Assembly: GCA_963575745.1 (NCBI GenBank)
Contig: CAUYUJ010016371.1
Coordinates: 151,470 to 215,469, forward strand
DNA length: 64,000 bases
Direction: 5' to 3'
From: Prorocentrum cordatum
Taxonomy: Eukaryota; Sar; Dinophyceae; Prorocentrales; Prorocentraceae
Shown here: in pieces, positions 1-11,559 of the stretch
Layout of the letters: every line of letters starts with the position of its first letter
How positions within the stretch are numbered: the stretch's first letter is position 1
The notes under the pieces: model-generated
Told to the model about the DNA's origin: nothing
Database searches by the model: none
What the model saw: only the letters and a program-made list of their open reading frames with translations
Made by a program: the position numbers and the translations under genes

Positions 1-332
1 CTTTTGGAAATTCGCGAGGCCGTGACCCTTGAGTTCTAGTGCACAAGTCCTGGACAGGGCGGTTTTCACGAAAACGGCCTGGCGCATGTAACCCCCGCGT
101 TTCGGGCAGAACAAAACAATCGGCACCGTCAGAGCACGGAAGGACCACCACGCTGTGCCCTAAAGAGTCGGCCACTGGGTGGCTTAGTGACCGGACTTGA
201 GCCAACTCTACATACCGTGCACCTCCAAACAGGATGCTGCCATTGCCACGCGTGCGGGGCCGAGGGTTCCGCAGGAACCGCGATGGTGCGACAGGGGTTA
301 ACCAGCGGGCAATCCCCTAGGTCCAGCCGAGG
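1..332. other. Flank beyond the LINE 3' end; nothing recognised
   Basis: This stretch follows the RNase H end of the minus-strand LINE. It could be LINE 3' untranslated sequence or unrelated DNA. I see no poly-T run on the plus strand, which a poly-A tail of the element would give, and no convincing gene. The element may continue past the window edge. Confidence 0.4.
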
Positions 333-1338
333 TCATGAAGGCAAAAGCTTGGCAGCAAATCGACAAACAAGTTTACTGATGTTGACGCATCGGGTGACGC
401 GCTCAACCTCATTGGCAGACGGCTGCGGGTGGGATCGAGCGCCCCGTTGGGCGGCATGGTCCGCGTAGCTATTCCCAACCCTCAACAGTCGTTCGGAAAC
501 GGAAATACCCACCTCCTCCACGTCCTGATGGGCCTTGACCTTGACCACTTCACGGACGTGTGGGGCACTATTGGTATACAAAAAGTGCCCCGCGTATCTT
601 CTACGATACGACAGCCTTTCACTGGGGGGGGAGGCGGAAATGATTGACCACCGCAAGGCAATCAGATAATACTTCAGACTGGGCAACGATATGCAGCGCG
701 GCCATGGCCAGGACGCTGTATTCTCCAGCCGGCGCAGTCTGACTGACTGGAGCGTGGACTGGGCCATGGAGGGCACGCAGGAGGGAGCCCTGGGGGGAGA
801 CCATGCAAACGCCCCAGCCTGCCCTCGATAATTCAAGGCTGGGATGCCAAAAACAACTCCCGTCAACGGAAATACGACGTTGGATCTCTCCGTTTGCGAG
901 CTCCTCCGAGAAGTCCTCATCCTCAGCTGACGGCAGAATGGCCCCTCCACCCGAACTAAGAGCTTTCGGCCAGAAAGATTCGGGATGCTCGAAAATACCC
1001 CGATCGAACCGGATCTGATCACTACTCGATAGAGGTCCCCGAGCCTCCTCTAGGATCTCTGCAGGAATAAGCTCAGCACGAGTTTCCTGGACGGCCGAAC
1101 AGTCATACAGACGGTGGTGGATGGTATCCCTGCAGAGACCACAAAGCGGGCAGAGCAGCTGGTTCTCCTCCAGTTGGTAGCCTAAGGTCGCCGCGCGGTC
1201 GGCTGTCCAAGTGCCAGCACGGCAAAGGGGCCTGATGGGCCCCTTTTTCCAGAGCGGTGTGCTTCTTGGAACGCAGCTGACTCTTGCAAACATCGAAGCA
1301 CGCACGATCCCATCCCACCTCCAGCTTCTTCCCCACAT
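333..1338 (-). pseudogene. LINE C-terminal part: C/H knuckle plus RNase H, frameshifted
   Basis: The frame open from 1338 carries a cysteine/histidine cluster (CPLCGLC, then IHHRLYDC) near 1080-1170, followed by RNase H features: ISVDGS with the first Asp, AGEYSVLAMAA with the Glu, and VLSDCLAVVN with the second Asp. The last motif, VKAHQD followed by GNSYADHAA, lies near 410-560 in another frame, so at least one frameshift separates it from the rest. RNase H removes RNA from the cDNA hybrid during target-primed reverse transcription. All main catalytic residues can still be seen across the frames, which suggests moderate rather than ancient decay. Confidence 0.8.
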
Positions 1339-2149
1339 TCTCCTCCATACCCCTGGCTATCTCCCGCCTAAGGATGTCCTTCAAAAGCCTGGGGCTGACA
1401 ACGGTCAGAGGGGCGGAGGCGCCATCGTGCGACTGCAGAGTGGTCCAGCCCAACCGCTGGACAGACAGGAACAGCGCGGTGATGGGGCCTGCGACAGACC
1501 GCCAGGTCTTGGGCTTGAGCTTCCCCTCAAAGACAGAACGCCAACAACGTCCAAGATCCTTGTGCGTCATTCCTCCCAGGTGTGGGTGATACTGCACCGC
1601 CCATACCTCCTTCCCCCAGCGAATAATGGGAGCCACAGCGCCGTAGTATGTGGGATCATCTTCACACATAAGGGCGGATGAGAGACTACGACCACCACCA
1701 GGCGGCCGCAGGCACTTGCCTGCTTGGCGGCGAATGTGGCCCAGCTCCACATCGCTAGCACCATGGATCTCGCAGCCGAAATTGATGCCTGCGAGCGCGC
1801 CGCCAGTGAAAATCTTCTTCGCTGAACGCCCTAAAACTTGTCTTTGTTTGCGGATCCTGCTGCCACGCTGATCAAACGTCACGCGCCTCTGCTTAGCCGT
1901 CTTACTGCGCCCCCTGACCCTCCTGGGCCGCCCAGCGGCGTCGTCGGTCCCCAGGTTGATCGCCGAGGTGGTACTCCCAGGACCAGCCCAAACTCCCAAG
2001 AAATTCTGGAGCTTGGTCCCAAGGCGGCGCTGACTGCAGATAAGGCTGGCCTTATCAGGGGCGATCTTTACACTTGATGCCCGATTCAACTGCCTTAAAC
2101 AGTTCAACGGCACCGGGCGATGACATCGAACACCTCCTGGAAACCCCAT
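1103..2149 (-). pseudogene. LINE RT thumb/connection region
   Basis: A 348-residue open frame links the RT palm to the RNase H region. It includes WGKEVWAVQYHPHLGGMTHK and a basic, Trp-containing stretch typical of the region after a LINE RT palm. It overlaps the neighbouring frames at both ends, and the joins to the RT palm and the C/H knuckle need frame changes. The assignment comes mainly from its position between RT and RNase H. No independent catalytic motif is expected here. Confidence 0.6.
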
Positions 2150-2990
2150 TGGGCCGAGGGGCCCAAGTCGTCGATGTACAGATCAAGGCTGGCGCATGGC
2201 TTGAGCTGGACAGAGACAAACGCCTGCATACAATAAGCTCTGACGAAACTGGTAGCGATACTACGCCCAGCAATAACCCCAGGACTGGCCGAAACGGGGC
2301 CCTGGAGGAAGCCGCTGATGTTGATGTACCTCGGGGCCCTATACGCCGAAATACACTAACGACACACAACCATCGGAAAACCGAGAACTTCGCACCTGGC
2401 CTCAAGATCTTCCAAATCCATGGTTTCGTAAAACTTGTACATGTCCCAGGGGGCGACGCCGAGCACAACCCTTGTCTTACAACAGCCTCACTCCTGGCGG
2501 TCTGCCTCCAGACAACGTCGGCAGCTGACTTGAAACCGTGCGCTGAGAACATGTCATGTTTGTGATCCTCCTCCCATAACAATGCCTCCTGCCTCCGGCA
2601 CATCCCCCGCAACCTTCATGGTGACGTGAAGATCCCGATGGGTCTGAGACCTCCTGTGGGTTTGGGCAACATGGCGAGCATCACAAGGCGGAGCTGCTCT
2701 GGGGGAGTGGCCATCGTCTCCATGATGGCGAAAAGAAACGAGACCACTGTCAACGCTTGGTCGCGCAGCAAAGCGCAGTGCCGAAGGTGAAACCCATCGG
2801 CCGATACTGCTGACCTCCTGGAATAACCCCTGCTGCCCCCCCTCAAGACCTCAGGTGACACCACAGGCAAATGCTGTGCAGGACGGAAGACCTTCGGTTC
2901 CAGGTAGTCAAACAGTTCGGTGTCGGCACTCCAGAGTGCTTGAAAACGTCTACACTCAGTTCGCAAGAGGGACTGGGGGTCGGACACTAC
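2055..2990 (-). pseudogene. LINE reverse transcriptase palm/fingers, broken by stop and frameshifts
   Basis: RT landmarks appear in the expected order on the minus strand. LAMLPKPTGGLRPIGI (about 2620-2680) is the K...G.RPI finger motif. DMYKFYETMD (about 2430-2460) is motif A with its catalytic Asp. GFLQGPVSASPG (about 2280-2315) is the QG...S motif B. LYIDDLG (about 2165-2190) is motif C with the Asp pair. Motifs A, B and C share one frame, but an in-frame TAG near 2360 lies between A and B, and the finger motif is in a different frame. The enzyme is therefore inactive as it stands, although every catalytic residue survives. Confidence 0.85.
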
Positions 2991-3605
2991 CTGGCCAGCG
3001 GCGCTGAGGGTCGAGGAGGGGGCCCAGGCTGCTACAGGACGCGTCCAAAAGTGGGCGTTACGTCCGCCCCCGTGGTCAATGTCCTTTAGGAGCCACTCCT
3101 TCCACGACCTCTCACCTTTCGTTCGCGCCGTCTTGGCGGCAGTCGAAAGCAGGTTATAAAGCTCGATGGGGACATCCCCGATGGCCTCTCAGGCGACCCC
3201 CATCCCCGAAGACCCTGGAGTACGCCTTCTGGGTGAGACCAGCTCCGAGGTGCTCCTGGATGAAGGTAGAGGGTTGCTCCCAAACCTTCTTGGCCTCCTG
3301 GATGGGGATTCCGCCAGAACACCTACCATGGGCCGTACGCCAAGCAGTGGACCAACCCCTGAAACTTTGAGAGAGCCAACGACAAACGCAAAGCTCAGGA
3401 TGCTTCGCAGGTCGCTGGTCGCGCCCTAAGACTGGGGCCCAACAAGCTTTGGGGAGCTCTCCTCGGCAACCAGTTTTGGGTAATCTCGCCTGCAGCTGGT
3501 CAGACAGCTCGGCCCCAGCGAGGTTAGCCCAACATCTGTGCAGCTCGGTGAGCCCATGACAAGCCTCCAGAGAGCCATGCCGAGCACACACCAGGACGTC
3601 CTGGG
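2991..3605 (-). pseudogene. LINE spacer between endonuclease and RT
   Basis: Part of a frame running 3154-3855, plus a second overlapping frame at 3086-3322, fills the space between the endonuclease and RT motifs. It has the mixed, non-repetitive composition of decayed coding DNA, for example AMTQDVLVCARHGSLEACHG. No family motif is recognisable, and the call rests on position inside the element. Confidence 0.5.
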
Positions 3606-4569
3606 TCATGGCCACGGTTGGCCCCCAGTCTTGCGGGGCTGGCCCAGGGCCAATGGGGGCCTCCACGGGGAGCGGCGGCGGCTTCCTAAACTGCAGCACG
3701 CGCAAGTCAGCCAGCTGGCCGTGGAAATCGATCCCAGCTGGGGAGTGCGGAGCTGTCGGCGCGTGCATGTAGACCCACGTGGACTTGACCCCCGTTGACA
3801 ACCCACCAGGGACAACAACAAATCGCACACCTTCCCACCTGCAGTTCCAAGGCACGTAGACCGACCTGAGGTGGCGATCTGACCCTTCAACTGCTGCGCG
3901 AAATTACAATCTTCAAGCGTAGGGGGCTCCATGTTGAAATCGCCCCCTTATCACAAAACTGCTGGGGCTGCTGCTTGCAAAGGTGCCAGCCTTGGACAAT
4001 ATCGAAATGTTGCGGCCGGATAAGCCCTCGCAGCAGACTAGGTAGCAAGAGATGCACAAGATGGGTGGAAGATCCCCAACATGAACAACACCAGCAACAG
4101 CACGATGCTCTTTAACATTGAAACCTCCAGCAGGCCAACGGAGGCCCAGTCCAGAACGAGCTAGGATAGCCACCCGACCAGAGGTACCTGAGTCTGACGT
4201 CTCCTCAGCACTACCGAAGATCGATTTCCACCCGTGGTTAAGGCCCCAGCGCTGAGCATCTGGGATATGAAGGTGCATCAGGTGGTGTTCCTGCAGCAGC
4301 ACCACATGCGCCGCCGTCTGCAAGAGCCAGTCCTTAGCAGAACTCCAGGCCGTGCAATTGCATGTGGCTATCTTCAGGTTTATGGCATCCCCCCCAGGGG
4401 CAGGGGGGAAAGAACAACTATCAAAACTGTCAGAACTCACCTTTGAGTCTGGGGTAGCGGCAGCCGCCAGGCAACCAAGGGGAAACGCAAGAGTGGGCCG
4501 AACGCCAGCCTGCTCTCTGCAAAAGCCCTCCGGGTGCCTTGGGTCACCCTGGAACTGCCGGCGGAACAC
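3606..4569 (-). pseudogene. LINE APE-type endonuclease, frameshifted before GDFN
   Basis: The frame from 4569 starts the endonuclease with IATCNCTAW, then VVLLQEHHL with the catalytic Glu, and GRVAILARSG. The metal/DNA-binding motif GDFNMEPPTL is intact near 3920-3955 but lies in the next frame, while the first frame reads a degenerate RGRFQHG at the same place. One small indel separates them. APE endonucleases nick the target so that its 3' OH primes reverse transcription. The final SxH motif of the fold was not located. Confidence 0.8.
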
Positions 4570-4695
4570 AACAGCGCCTTGATATAGCGATCCAGAAAAC
4601 GGATAGGTCGAGCGAGGCGATCCACAAGCTCAGCGCGATTCAAAACATTGTGTGCCTCACTCTGATGGTAGCTCCCCCTGTCCTGGCCGTCGAAG

Positions 4696-5998
4696 CTAGC
4701 CCACGAGAGGGGGCGCCGTTTGCTTCGATGGGGCCCGGGCCGCCGCTGCGCGAGCTCGCACGTCGGCAGGAGCGGCTGGGGCGGTCTCAGCAGCAGGCGC
4801 CTGAGCCCCATCCTCGGGCTTGGGCGCGGCTGAAACTGCTGCGGGCGCTGGCCCAAGGCCTCCAGCAGACGCAGCGGCTTGACCTTGGCCACCTCCAGGG
4901 GGCGGGGCTGCAGCATGATCCGCGCCTCCTCCAGAGTGCGTCTTGCCGTCCTCACCCCTCCTCTTCTTGCCCAGGCGCTGCGCGTGCTTCGCCTGCTCCT
5001 CACGGGCCGCCTGGGCCTTCTCCAATGCGCCTGCGAACAGGGTCTTGCAGGCCTCGCGGAACTGTTCGTTGAGCGCGGCGCGCCTCTTGTCCATCTGCTC
5101 CTGGCCCTGGGGCGTGACCTCGAACTCCGCTTCGTCGAACGAGAAAATGGAGTCCAGCGAGACCATGTCAAAGACGTTCGAGGAGCATTGCATGAGCTCC
5201 ACCACGTCCACCTTGGCAGGGCTGGGCATCGGGGCAGGGGCGGGCACGACCACGTTGCCAGCCAGCTCCTTGACCAAATCCTTGTACTGTTCATCGGCTT
5301 CATGAAGGGCGGCTTGAACCGCCTCTGTGGTGGCCAGCTGGGGCCTCACCTGCTGCTCCAGCTTCGCCAGCTTATCCAGCTCGATCGACAGCTTGCGCCA
5401 CCAGTACTGCACGTTGTTGTGTGCCTTGGCCGCCCGCTGCTGGACAGGGGCAGGAGTCGACACACGGAGGAGCTTGTCGAGAGCCGCCTTGTGCTTTGGC
5501 ACCGCTGCAGTGTCTCCGCTCTTCTGACACAGGTTGATGAGAGTCCGCAGCTCCTCTGTAAACAAAGGCGGGGTGCCATTCCCGCCTGCACCACCGCCAG
5601 CGGCACCGCCAGGGCCCAGAGGCAGGGGCCCAGGAGGGAGCGCTGGCCACGGGGTGCCCGTCCGCGTGGAGTCGAACATGTCGTAGAAGCCTCCTGCAGC
5701 ACCGCTCCTGAGGGCGCCGCAGTGCGTGCAACTGAGCCAACCCCCCAGGTTCTTCTTGCACCCGCAGTCCTGGCAGCGCCAACGGCGGCCCGACCATGCG
5801 TTGTCCTGGCGAGCCGAGGGCCAGGGTCGGCTGTCGCCGCCGCGCCTGGGGGGGAGCGGGCCGCTGCCCCTGCCCGCCACGGCGCCTGGGACCACGCGCC
5901 GCCGCCATTGCTGCGAGGCTGCCAGGATCCATCCCTGGTCATACGATCTGAAAGAGAAACCGAAGCCACAAAAGGCTCGCACACACAAATGCTGTACT
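4696..5998 (-). CDS. LINE ORF1-like zinc-finger/coiled-coil protein
   Basis: A frame that is open from 6438 stays open to a stop at 4696. Its useful part begins after a Ser/Pro microsatellite at about 6120-6040. It carries a CxxC..CxxC finger (WRCQDCGCKKN...LSCTHCGA, near 5700-5785), a Trp/Lys-rich coiled coil (WWRKLSIELDKLAKLEQQV, near 5330-5410) and a second helical basic stretch ending in LGKKRRGE (near 4960-5090), followed by an Ala/Pro tail. Such proteins probably bind the element RNA. The native start is unclear: an ATG at 5932 in another frame (MDPGSLAAMAAARG) could be the original start before a frameshift. An unrelated single-copy gene cannot be excluded, but the position directly upstream of the endonuclease favours ORF1. 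Confidence 0.6.
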
Positions 5999-6039
5999 GA
6001 AGTTGGTGTGTGCAATGCCCAATGCTTGGGCACAGGACA

Positions 6040-6122
6040 GCTAGGAGGAGGAGGAGGAGGAGGAGGAGAAGGAGGGGGGGAGGAGGAGGAGGAGGAGGAG
6101 GAGGAGCAGGAAGAGGAGGAGG
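6040..6122. repeat. GGA microsatellite
   Basis: About 80 nt of GGA triplets with small interruptions. It produces the poly-Ser and poly-Pro runs in the open frames here. Confidence 0.9.
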
Positions 6123-6390
6123 ACGCCATCGAAGACGAGTCGAACCGGGAGAAGCGAATCGAAACGAGCCCTGGATCACAGGCGCCCCGCCGACCGACTC
6201 GTCGTAGGTGACGTCGTTGACGTTCGTGTGGTGCACGACCTCTCGGCGGGAGGGCGGGCATAGGCCAGGGGCGGACGCCAGGAGGGCTCGAGCTCAACAG
6301 CGCTTTGCGTCTCGTGCTGTTGTCGCGTCGGTCGAGCACGGCGGGCAGCGGGACAGAAAGGAACGGCCAGCCTCCCTTGAAGAGGCCTTG

Positions 6391-6531
6391 GGACACACAC
6401 ATAAACAGACACAAATGATTCCCCATACGTCCCCACATTTTCTAGGTTTCTGTCGTCCCCCCCACTTCCCACATTTCGCCATGTATTTTCTGGGGAATCG
6501 ACGATGAATTGTGTCTGTGTGTCTGTGTGCC
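6391..6531. repeat. Dispersed inverted-repeat element, family C, copy 1
   Basis: A CA-rich left arm (ACACACATAAACAGACAC, 6393-6411) pairs with a TG-rich right arm (about 6510-6530), with GATTCCCC/GGGGAATC inside the arms. A core including GTTTCTGTCGTCCCC and CACTTCCCA is shared with 25209-25351, which has the same arm layout. It behaves as a small inverted-repeat element. Confidence 0.6.
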
Positions 6532-6599
6532 CTCCCGATCCCCCAGTTCCTCTGCTCTGGTAGAGGCCTCCCAGAACTGTGTCCAGGCAAATGGGGCCG

Positions 6600-6845
6600 G
6601 GGGCTTAGTGAACCCCGGAGACGGCAGGGCCGTTTTTTCACTGTTTCCGAAAAAATGCCCCTTGAAATGGAAACGGCAGAAAAACTGCGACCGGAAACGG
6701 CAACAAACATGGCTCCAGGATTGGAACCGGAAGGGGAACCCGTAAAAGAACGGCGACGGCACCGGCAAAACGACGGCGTCGAAACCGGCAACAAAAAACG
6801 CAAAAGCGGAACCGGTAACAAAAACGACCCTGTCGTTTTCAGGGC
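6600..6845. repeat. Short interrupted repeat of GGAAACGGCAACAAA type
   Basis: Degenerate copies of GAAACCGGCAACAAA and related words recur at intervals of about 20-30 nt. It ends in a small perfect hairpin, AAAACGAC-CCT-GTCGTTTT (6823-6841). No gene is seen. Confidence 0.5.
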
Positions 6846-7317
6846 CCACGAAGGTCCAGGCCGACGGGGCCGGGGGATCCCGCCGCATCGCCAGTGAAAC
6901 CTGATGTAGAATGCTGATACTTGGCAAGCAAGCCGTGAGAAATATTAGGGTATGTACCTTTTACCTGTTCCAGAGCTTCTAGTCTGCAGAGGTGATCATA
7001 GGCTTTCTCTGCATCTGGTATACACGTGTCAAAATTTGGATTCTTTTCGCCGATGCGTCGGCGGCGCGTCGGCGGCCTCTGCGGTGCCTCGGCGCCGTCG
7101 GCGCGGAGGCGGTTGGGCCCCACGTCGAGCCGCTGCGCCCCTCGGGGACGCGGCGCGAGGGGGGGGCATGCCCCCCCGCGCGTCTGGCCCGCCACCTCCC
7201 TCCGCGGGGTCCCGTCGGCGGGGCCAGGAGGGCGGGCGGCCTCGTGGAGGATGGTGCCCACCTGGCGGGCGGGGCCCTCTCGTGCGGGGGTGCTTCTTCT
7301 TTCCTCCGCCAGGCGTC
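6846..7317. other. GC-rich spacer, no gene recognised
   Basis: Moderately complex GC-rich DNA. The words near 6865-6895 (GGATCCCGCCGCATCGCC) resemble one end of the family E inverted-repeat element at 25412. Open frames here run into the neighbouring CTC repeat and are not credible genes. Confidence 0.4.
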
Positions 7318-7520
7318 CGCTCTCGTCGTCCTCCTCCTCCACCTCCACCTCCTCCTCCTCCTCCACCTCCTCCTCCTCCTCCTCCTCCTCCTCCTCCTCC
7401 TCCACCCTTCCTCCCTCCCTCTGGCTCCTCCCAACGCCTCCGTTTCCTCCTCCTCCTCCTCCGCCTCCTCCGATTCCTCCTCCTCCCTTGCCTCCTGGGC
7501 AGGAGGGTGAAGAGAGAATT
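7318..7520. repeat. CTC/TCC microsatellite
   Basis: Polypyrimidine tract of TCC triplets with interruptions. It gives long Glu/Pro/Ser open frames on both strands that should be ignored. Confidence 0.9.
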
Positions 7521-7684
7521 TGGAAGGTTGTCCGTCACCGTGCCCCCGGGCACGTTGAGGCGTGGAAACATACCAAGGCCGTCTTGTCTGGAGGGCTTCT
7601 GCAATCAAGTAAGGGGCCATCCCCCCTCTACAAGCAGACTCTTGCGTGCCCCCCCCCCTGCTCACCGAGGCCACGTTCCTCGCG

Positions 7685-8005
7685 ACCGCTCGAAGATGGT
7701 ACACTTCCAGCATGGCAAGTAATGCCTGAATCCCCCTTCCACCTCGCATGGCATGCCTGAACCCCCCTTCCACCTCGCATGGCATGCTCGAGGATGGTGC
7801 ACCTCCCGCATGGCAGCTAATGCCTGGACCCCTCCTCCACGCGTGCCCGATCGAGGATAATGCCCTCCCGCACGTCAGCTTATGCCTGAACCCTCATTCC
7901 ATGCGGGCCCGCTTGAGGATTGCGCAGTTTCCGCGTGGCTGCTACCTCCTAGACGACTCATCCCACGCTCACACGCTCGAGGATCCTGCACTTCCCGCAG
8001 TCGCA
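7685..8005. repeat. Degenerate tandem repeat, unit about 65-75 nt
   Basis: About five divergent copies of a unit with CTCGAGGATGGTGCAC, CCCGCATGGCA and TAATGCCTGAACCC. Spacing shortens in one copy near 7746-7785. Confidence 0.65.
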
Positions 8006-8044
8006 GGCGCCGCTCCCAAGCGTTCCATGGCAAAACGACGGATA

Positions 8045-8496
8045 TGCGTCCCGAGCTTCCAAGGCGGCCCACGTAGGCAGAACAGGACACCACGATGGCC
8101 CAAAGTGCCTCGAAGACGACCCGAGATGGCCCGAGGTGGCCGAACACTGCTGCAGAACGGCCCAAGATGCCTCCCAGAGGGCCCCGAAGGGCCACAAGAG
8201 GACACCTAACAGGGCTCGAAGAAGAAACCCAAAAAGTGTTGATTCCCTTTCGGACGGCCAAAGAAGGGCGTCCGGTGAAACCCAAGACGGCCTCAAAAGG
8301 CCCTTCGACGGCCCAGCACGGTGCCGAGACGGCCCCGACGACGGCCCGCAGACACCCGTCCTACGCCCACGAGGGCCCCGAGTCGACCCAAAGAGAACCC
8401 CCAGATGTCGTAAGAGGGCCACAAGACGGCCCTAAGGGACCCCCAGGACTGCCTCACAGGAGGCCGAGACAGCCCCAAGACGGCCCGAACGAGTTG
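8045..8496. repeat. Degenerate short-word tract (CCAAGACGGCCC type)
   Basis: Many loosely phased copies of words such as CCCAAGACGGCCC and CCAAGAGGCC, with no fixed period. Similar tracts recur at 18225, 24985, 28850, 34090, 48600 and 54040. Confidence 0.6.
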
Positions 8497-8499
8497 CAT

Positions 8500-8543
<44 letters not shown>

Positions 8544-10088
8544 CATCATCATCATCATCATCATCATCACCATCATCATCATCAGCATCATCAGCATCAT
8601 CAGCATCATCATCATCAGCATCAGCATCAGCATCAGCATCATCATCAGCATCATCATCAGTATCAGACTCATCATCAGGATCATCATCATCGTCAGCAGC
8701 ATCATCATCAATATCAGCATCATCAACATCAGCCGCAGCAGCAGCATCGGCATCATCATCAGCATCATCAGCATCATCACCATCACCACCACCATCACCA
8801 CCAACACCATCATCATGATCACCATCATCACCATGATCATCCAAACCATCATCATCAACACCCGTTTAATCATCATCATCATCAGCATCATGATCACCAC
8901 CGTCCTCATCATCAGCACTACCAACATGATCACCATCATGATAGACACCACCATTACACTATCATCATTATCAGTATCAGCATCAGCATCATCACCGTCA
9001 CGAGCACCATCACCAGCATCGTCAACATATCATCATCGTGGTAATCAATTGCATTCGCTTCGCCATAACCATCATCATTACCATCATCAGCATCAACAAC
9101 ATTAGCATCAGCATCAGCATCAGCATCAGCATCAGCAGCAGCATCATCGTCACCATCACCAGCATGATCAGCATCATCACCATCATCACCACAATCATAC
9201 CAACACCAACGTCAACATCATCATCACCATCACCATCACCATCGATAGCATCGTCATCACCACTATGAGCATTGCCAGCATCCGCATCATGATAATATCA
9301 CGCATCAGCATCACCATCATCGTCATCAGCATCAACATCACCAATATCAGCATCATCATCGCCATCAACAGTATCATCAGTATCATCATGGCCATCATCA
9401 CCAGTATCACCAACAGCATCAGCATCCGCATCATCAGCATCGTAAACATCAACATACTCATCAACATGATGATCATCACCAACAACATCATCATGGTCAC
9501 AACCACCACCGTCCTCAGTATCAACACCATCGTCGTCACCATCATCATCAACATCATCACCATTATGATCGTCAACACAATACCATCACCATCTTCTTCA
9601 GCATCATCACCATCACCATCACAATCATCATCACTATCACCCGTATCATCATTATATCATCATCGTTATAATAACCATACTCGGTCGCATCATCGTGACC
9701 ATCACCATCATCACCACCACCATCATCAGCATCAACAGCAGCATCAACATCAGCATCAGCAGCAACATTATCATCACCATCATCAGGCTAAGTATCATCA
9801 ACACCATCGTCAACATCATAATCATCACTAGCATCGTCATCATGATCAGCAACATCAGTAGCACCCTCATCATCATGATTAGCATTACGATCATCCTCAT
9901 CATCATATCAATCTAAAGTATCCTCATGATCATTATATTCAGCATCATCACAATCACCATCACCGGTATCAACATCATCATCATGATCAGCATTGCCACC
10001 ACCATCATCAGCATTAGCAACATCAACATCATCAGCATCATCATCATTCTCGTCATCATCACTCAGCATCATCATCATCATCATCAGC
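8497..10088. repeat. Giant degenerate CAT/CAG/CAA trinucleotide array
   Basis: About 1.6 kb made almost only of CAT triplets with CAG, CAA, CAC and CGT variants, keeping a 3-nt phase for hundreds of bases. The frames read as poly-Ile/Ser/His or poly-Asp/Met. Occasional single-base slips move the open frame. It is not a gene. Confidence 0.95.
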
Positions 10089-11029
10089 ACAGGCCATCGT
10101 AACAATCTAACACGAGGTGTTACACGTGACAAGCTCCTGTGCGCCCTCTAACAGTCGCCACCCAGAATGCTTGACTGGCACGGTGGCGGAAAATGCCGCA
10201 GGCAGCTGGCTAGGCGCTTGATGGATAAGGGAAGGGCAGGAGGGCATGGTGAGAGGAAACGATCTCATCATCGTCCTCGTGCTCCAAGCTCCACTAAAGT
10301 ATCCCTAGTCTGCCTGCTCGTCCTCCGCTCTCAACCCCCATTCCTCCCTCCGCCCTCCCTCTTGGCCCCTGCCCCGTCCACCCCTCTCCCTGACCCCATC
10401 CGTGCCTCCTGCTTCCCTCCTTGACTCCGTCTTCTCTTCTCCTGCGTTCACTCTCCCCTCCGCGTTTCCCTGACGAGCACTCCTGTTGGTAAGTTAGCAA
10501 ACGAACACATCAATTCAACTGCAATCTCCCGATTGTGCGATCGGACAGACGGCAACGCAAGTTCACAATCGGTGCCGATACACTCAACCGTTGTCAGAGA
10601 ATTGCACGCGGAGGCGGTGAGCATAAAGTGGGGCGATACGAGTTGCCCCTATCACGAAGCACAGCCACCAGGGAATGGAAGGGGGCGGAGGGGCAAATAT
10701 GTTATAGTGTGCAACGTCACAATTGCCACCTTCTGGGAAAACGGATGTCGAACTCCGAAGAAAACGAGCTGACATGGCGACCCGTGCGTCTGTGGACCAT
10801 CTCGGGCCATCCCGCCCATGGTGCTCCACGCCGCGAGATGGGCTGTATGGGCCGAGCCTTTGGCTGCAAGCCAACGGACTGTGAACTGTGACTGCCAGCC
10901 GCGAACTCTGAGCAAACGAAGCCAGCAAACCAGCTGCATGATGGGCCAGAGGTGTGCCAGAATCTCAGGTGACAGGTTAAGAACATGTCTGGTTCGCGCG
11001 CAGGGCCGCCCCTGAGGATCCCTTGGCAG
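10089..11029. other. No gene recognised; CT-rich around 10320-10480
   Basis: Mixed-complexity sequence with a pyrimidine-rich centre. Short open frames exist on both strands but none shows a domain, a compositional bias towards coding, or credible splice structure. Confidence 0.4.
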
Positions 11030-11235
11030 AAACAAATACCAGAGAAAAACCCCAATCAAAAAATAGTTTGATCGATGAGGAGATCGACCGGGAACCCGGA
11101 ACCCACTGAAATCGGCCCGGAACCAATAACCAGGAACCAGGGAACCTGGAACCGGGAACGCGGGAACCCAGGTGGCCACCCAAATCGGCGGGAACCTGTC
11201 GCCCCTTCAGTGCAAACACGGCTTGGGGAAATACC
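11030..11235 (-). repeat. Dispersed repeat, family R1, minus copy
   Basis: Its reverse complement matches 36695-36893 over about 200 nt. Both contain TTGCACTGAA, GGTGGCCA-CTGGGTTCC, CGATCT followed by ATCGATCAAAC, and end in GATTGGG-TTTTTC. The two copies lie in opposite orientation 25 kb apart. Confidence 0.7.
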
Positions 11236-11394
11236 CGACAAATCCCCGCGCGACTCCGGCGCGACTCGGGTCAGAGATGGCGTCGCTCCTGGGTGCGGCC
11301 TTCCAGGCCCCCCAGAGCGAACCAGGAGCGCGCTCCAAAGGACCCCCACGAGAGCCCAAGAGTTAGGTCGAACATGACCCCCTACAGGGGGACT

Positions 11395-11487
11395 TTGAAC
11401 CCGGGCACCCGGGCACCCCGGGCACCCAGGCCCCCCCGGGCCCCCCACGGCCCCCCCCCGGGCACCCGGGCACCCGGGCGTGCACCG
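11395..11487. repeat. CCCGGGCAC short tandem repeat
   Basis: Repeated CCCGGGCAC and C-run variants that are strongly self-complementary. Confidence 0.8.
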
Positions 11488-11559
11488 AAAATCGGCGACA
11501 AACCTAACCTAACCATGTAAATCCGCTAGGACCCCTATAGAGGCAAGCTCTGATTGGGG

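Larger units (their letters stand above)
333..5998 (-). mobile_element. Degenerate LINE (non-LTR retrotransposon), ORF1-EN-RT-RNase H order
   Basis: Read on the minus strand, this block gives in order an ORF1-like protein with a CxxC...CxxC finger and coiled coils, an APE-type endonuclease, a reverse transcriptase with a YIDDL catalytic box, a C/H-rich knuckle and an RNase H domain. That order is typical of APE-class LINEs that carry RNase H. The second reading unit is spread over several frames with in-frame stops, so this copy cannot make a full polyprotein. The 5' edge is placed before the GGA microsatellite at 6040. No target-site duplication could be assigned. Confidence 0.85.

Noticed and set aside
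185-210. Reverse complement contains TTGGCTCAAG, the end of the dinoflagellate spliced leader
   Set aside because: Only ten bases match and the preceding part of the leader is absent, so chance is likely.
8497-10088. Long open frames of Ile/Ser/His, Met/Val or Asp
   Set aside because: They follow directly from CAT triplets; composition and frame slips exclude a real protein.
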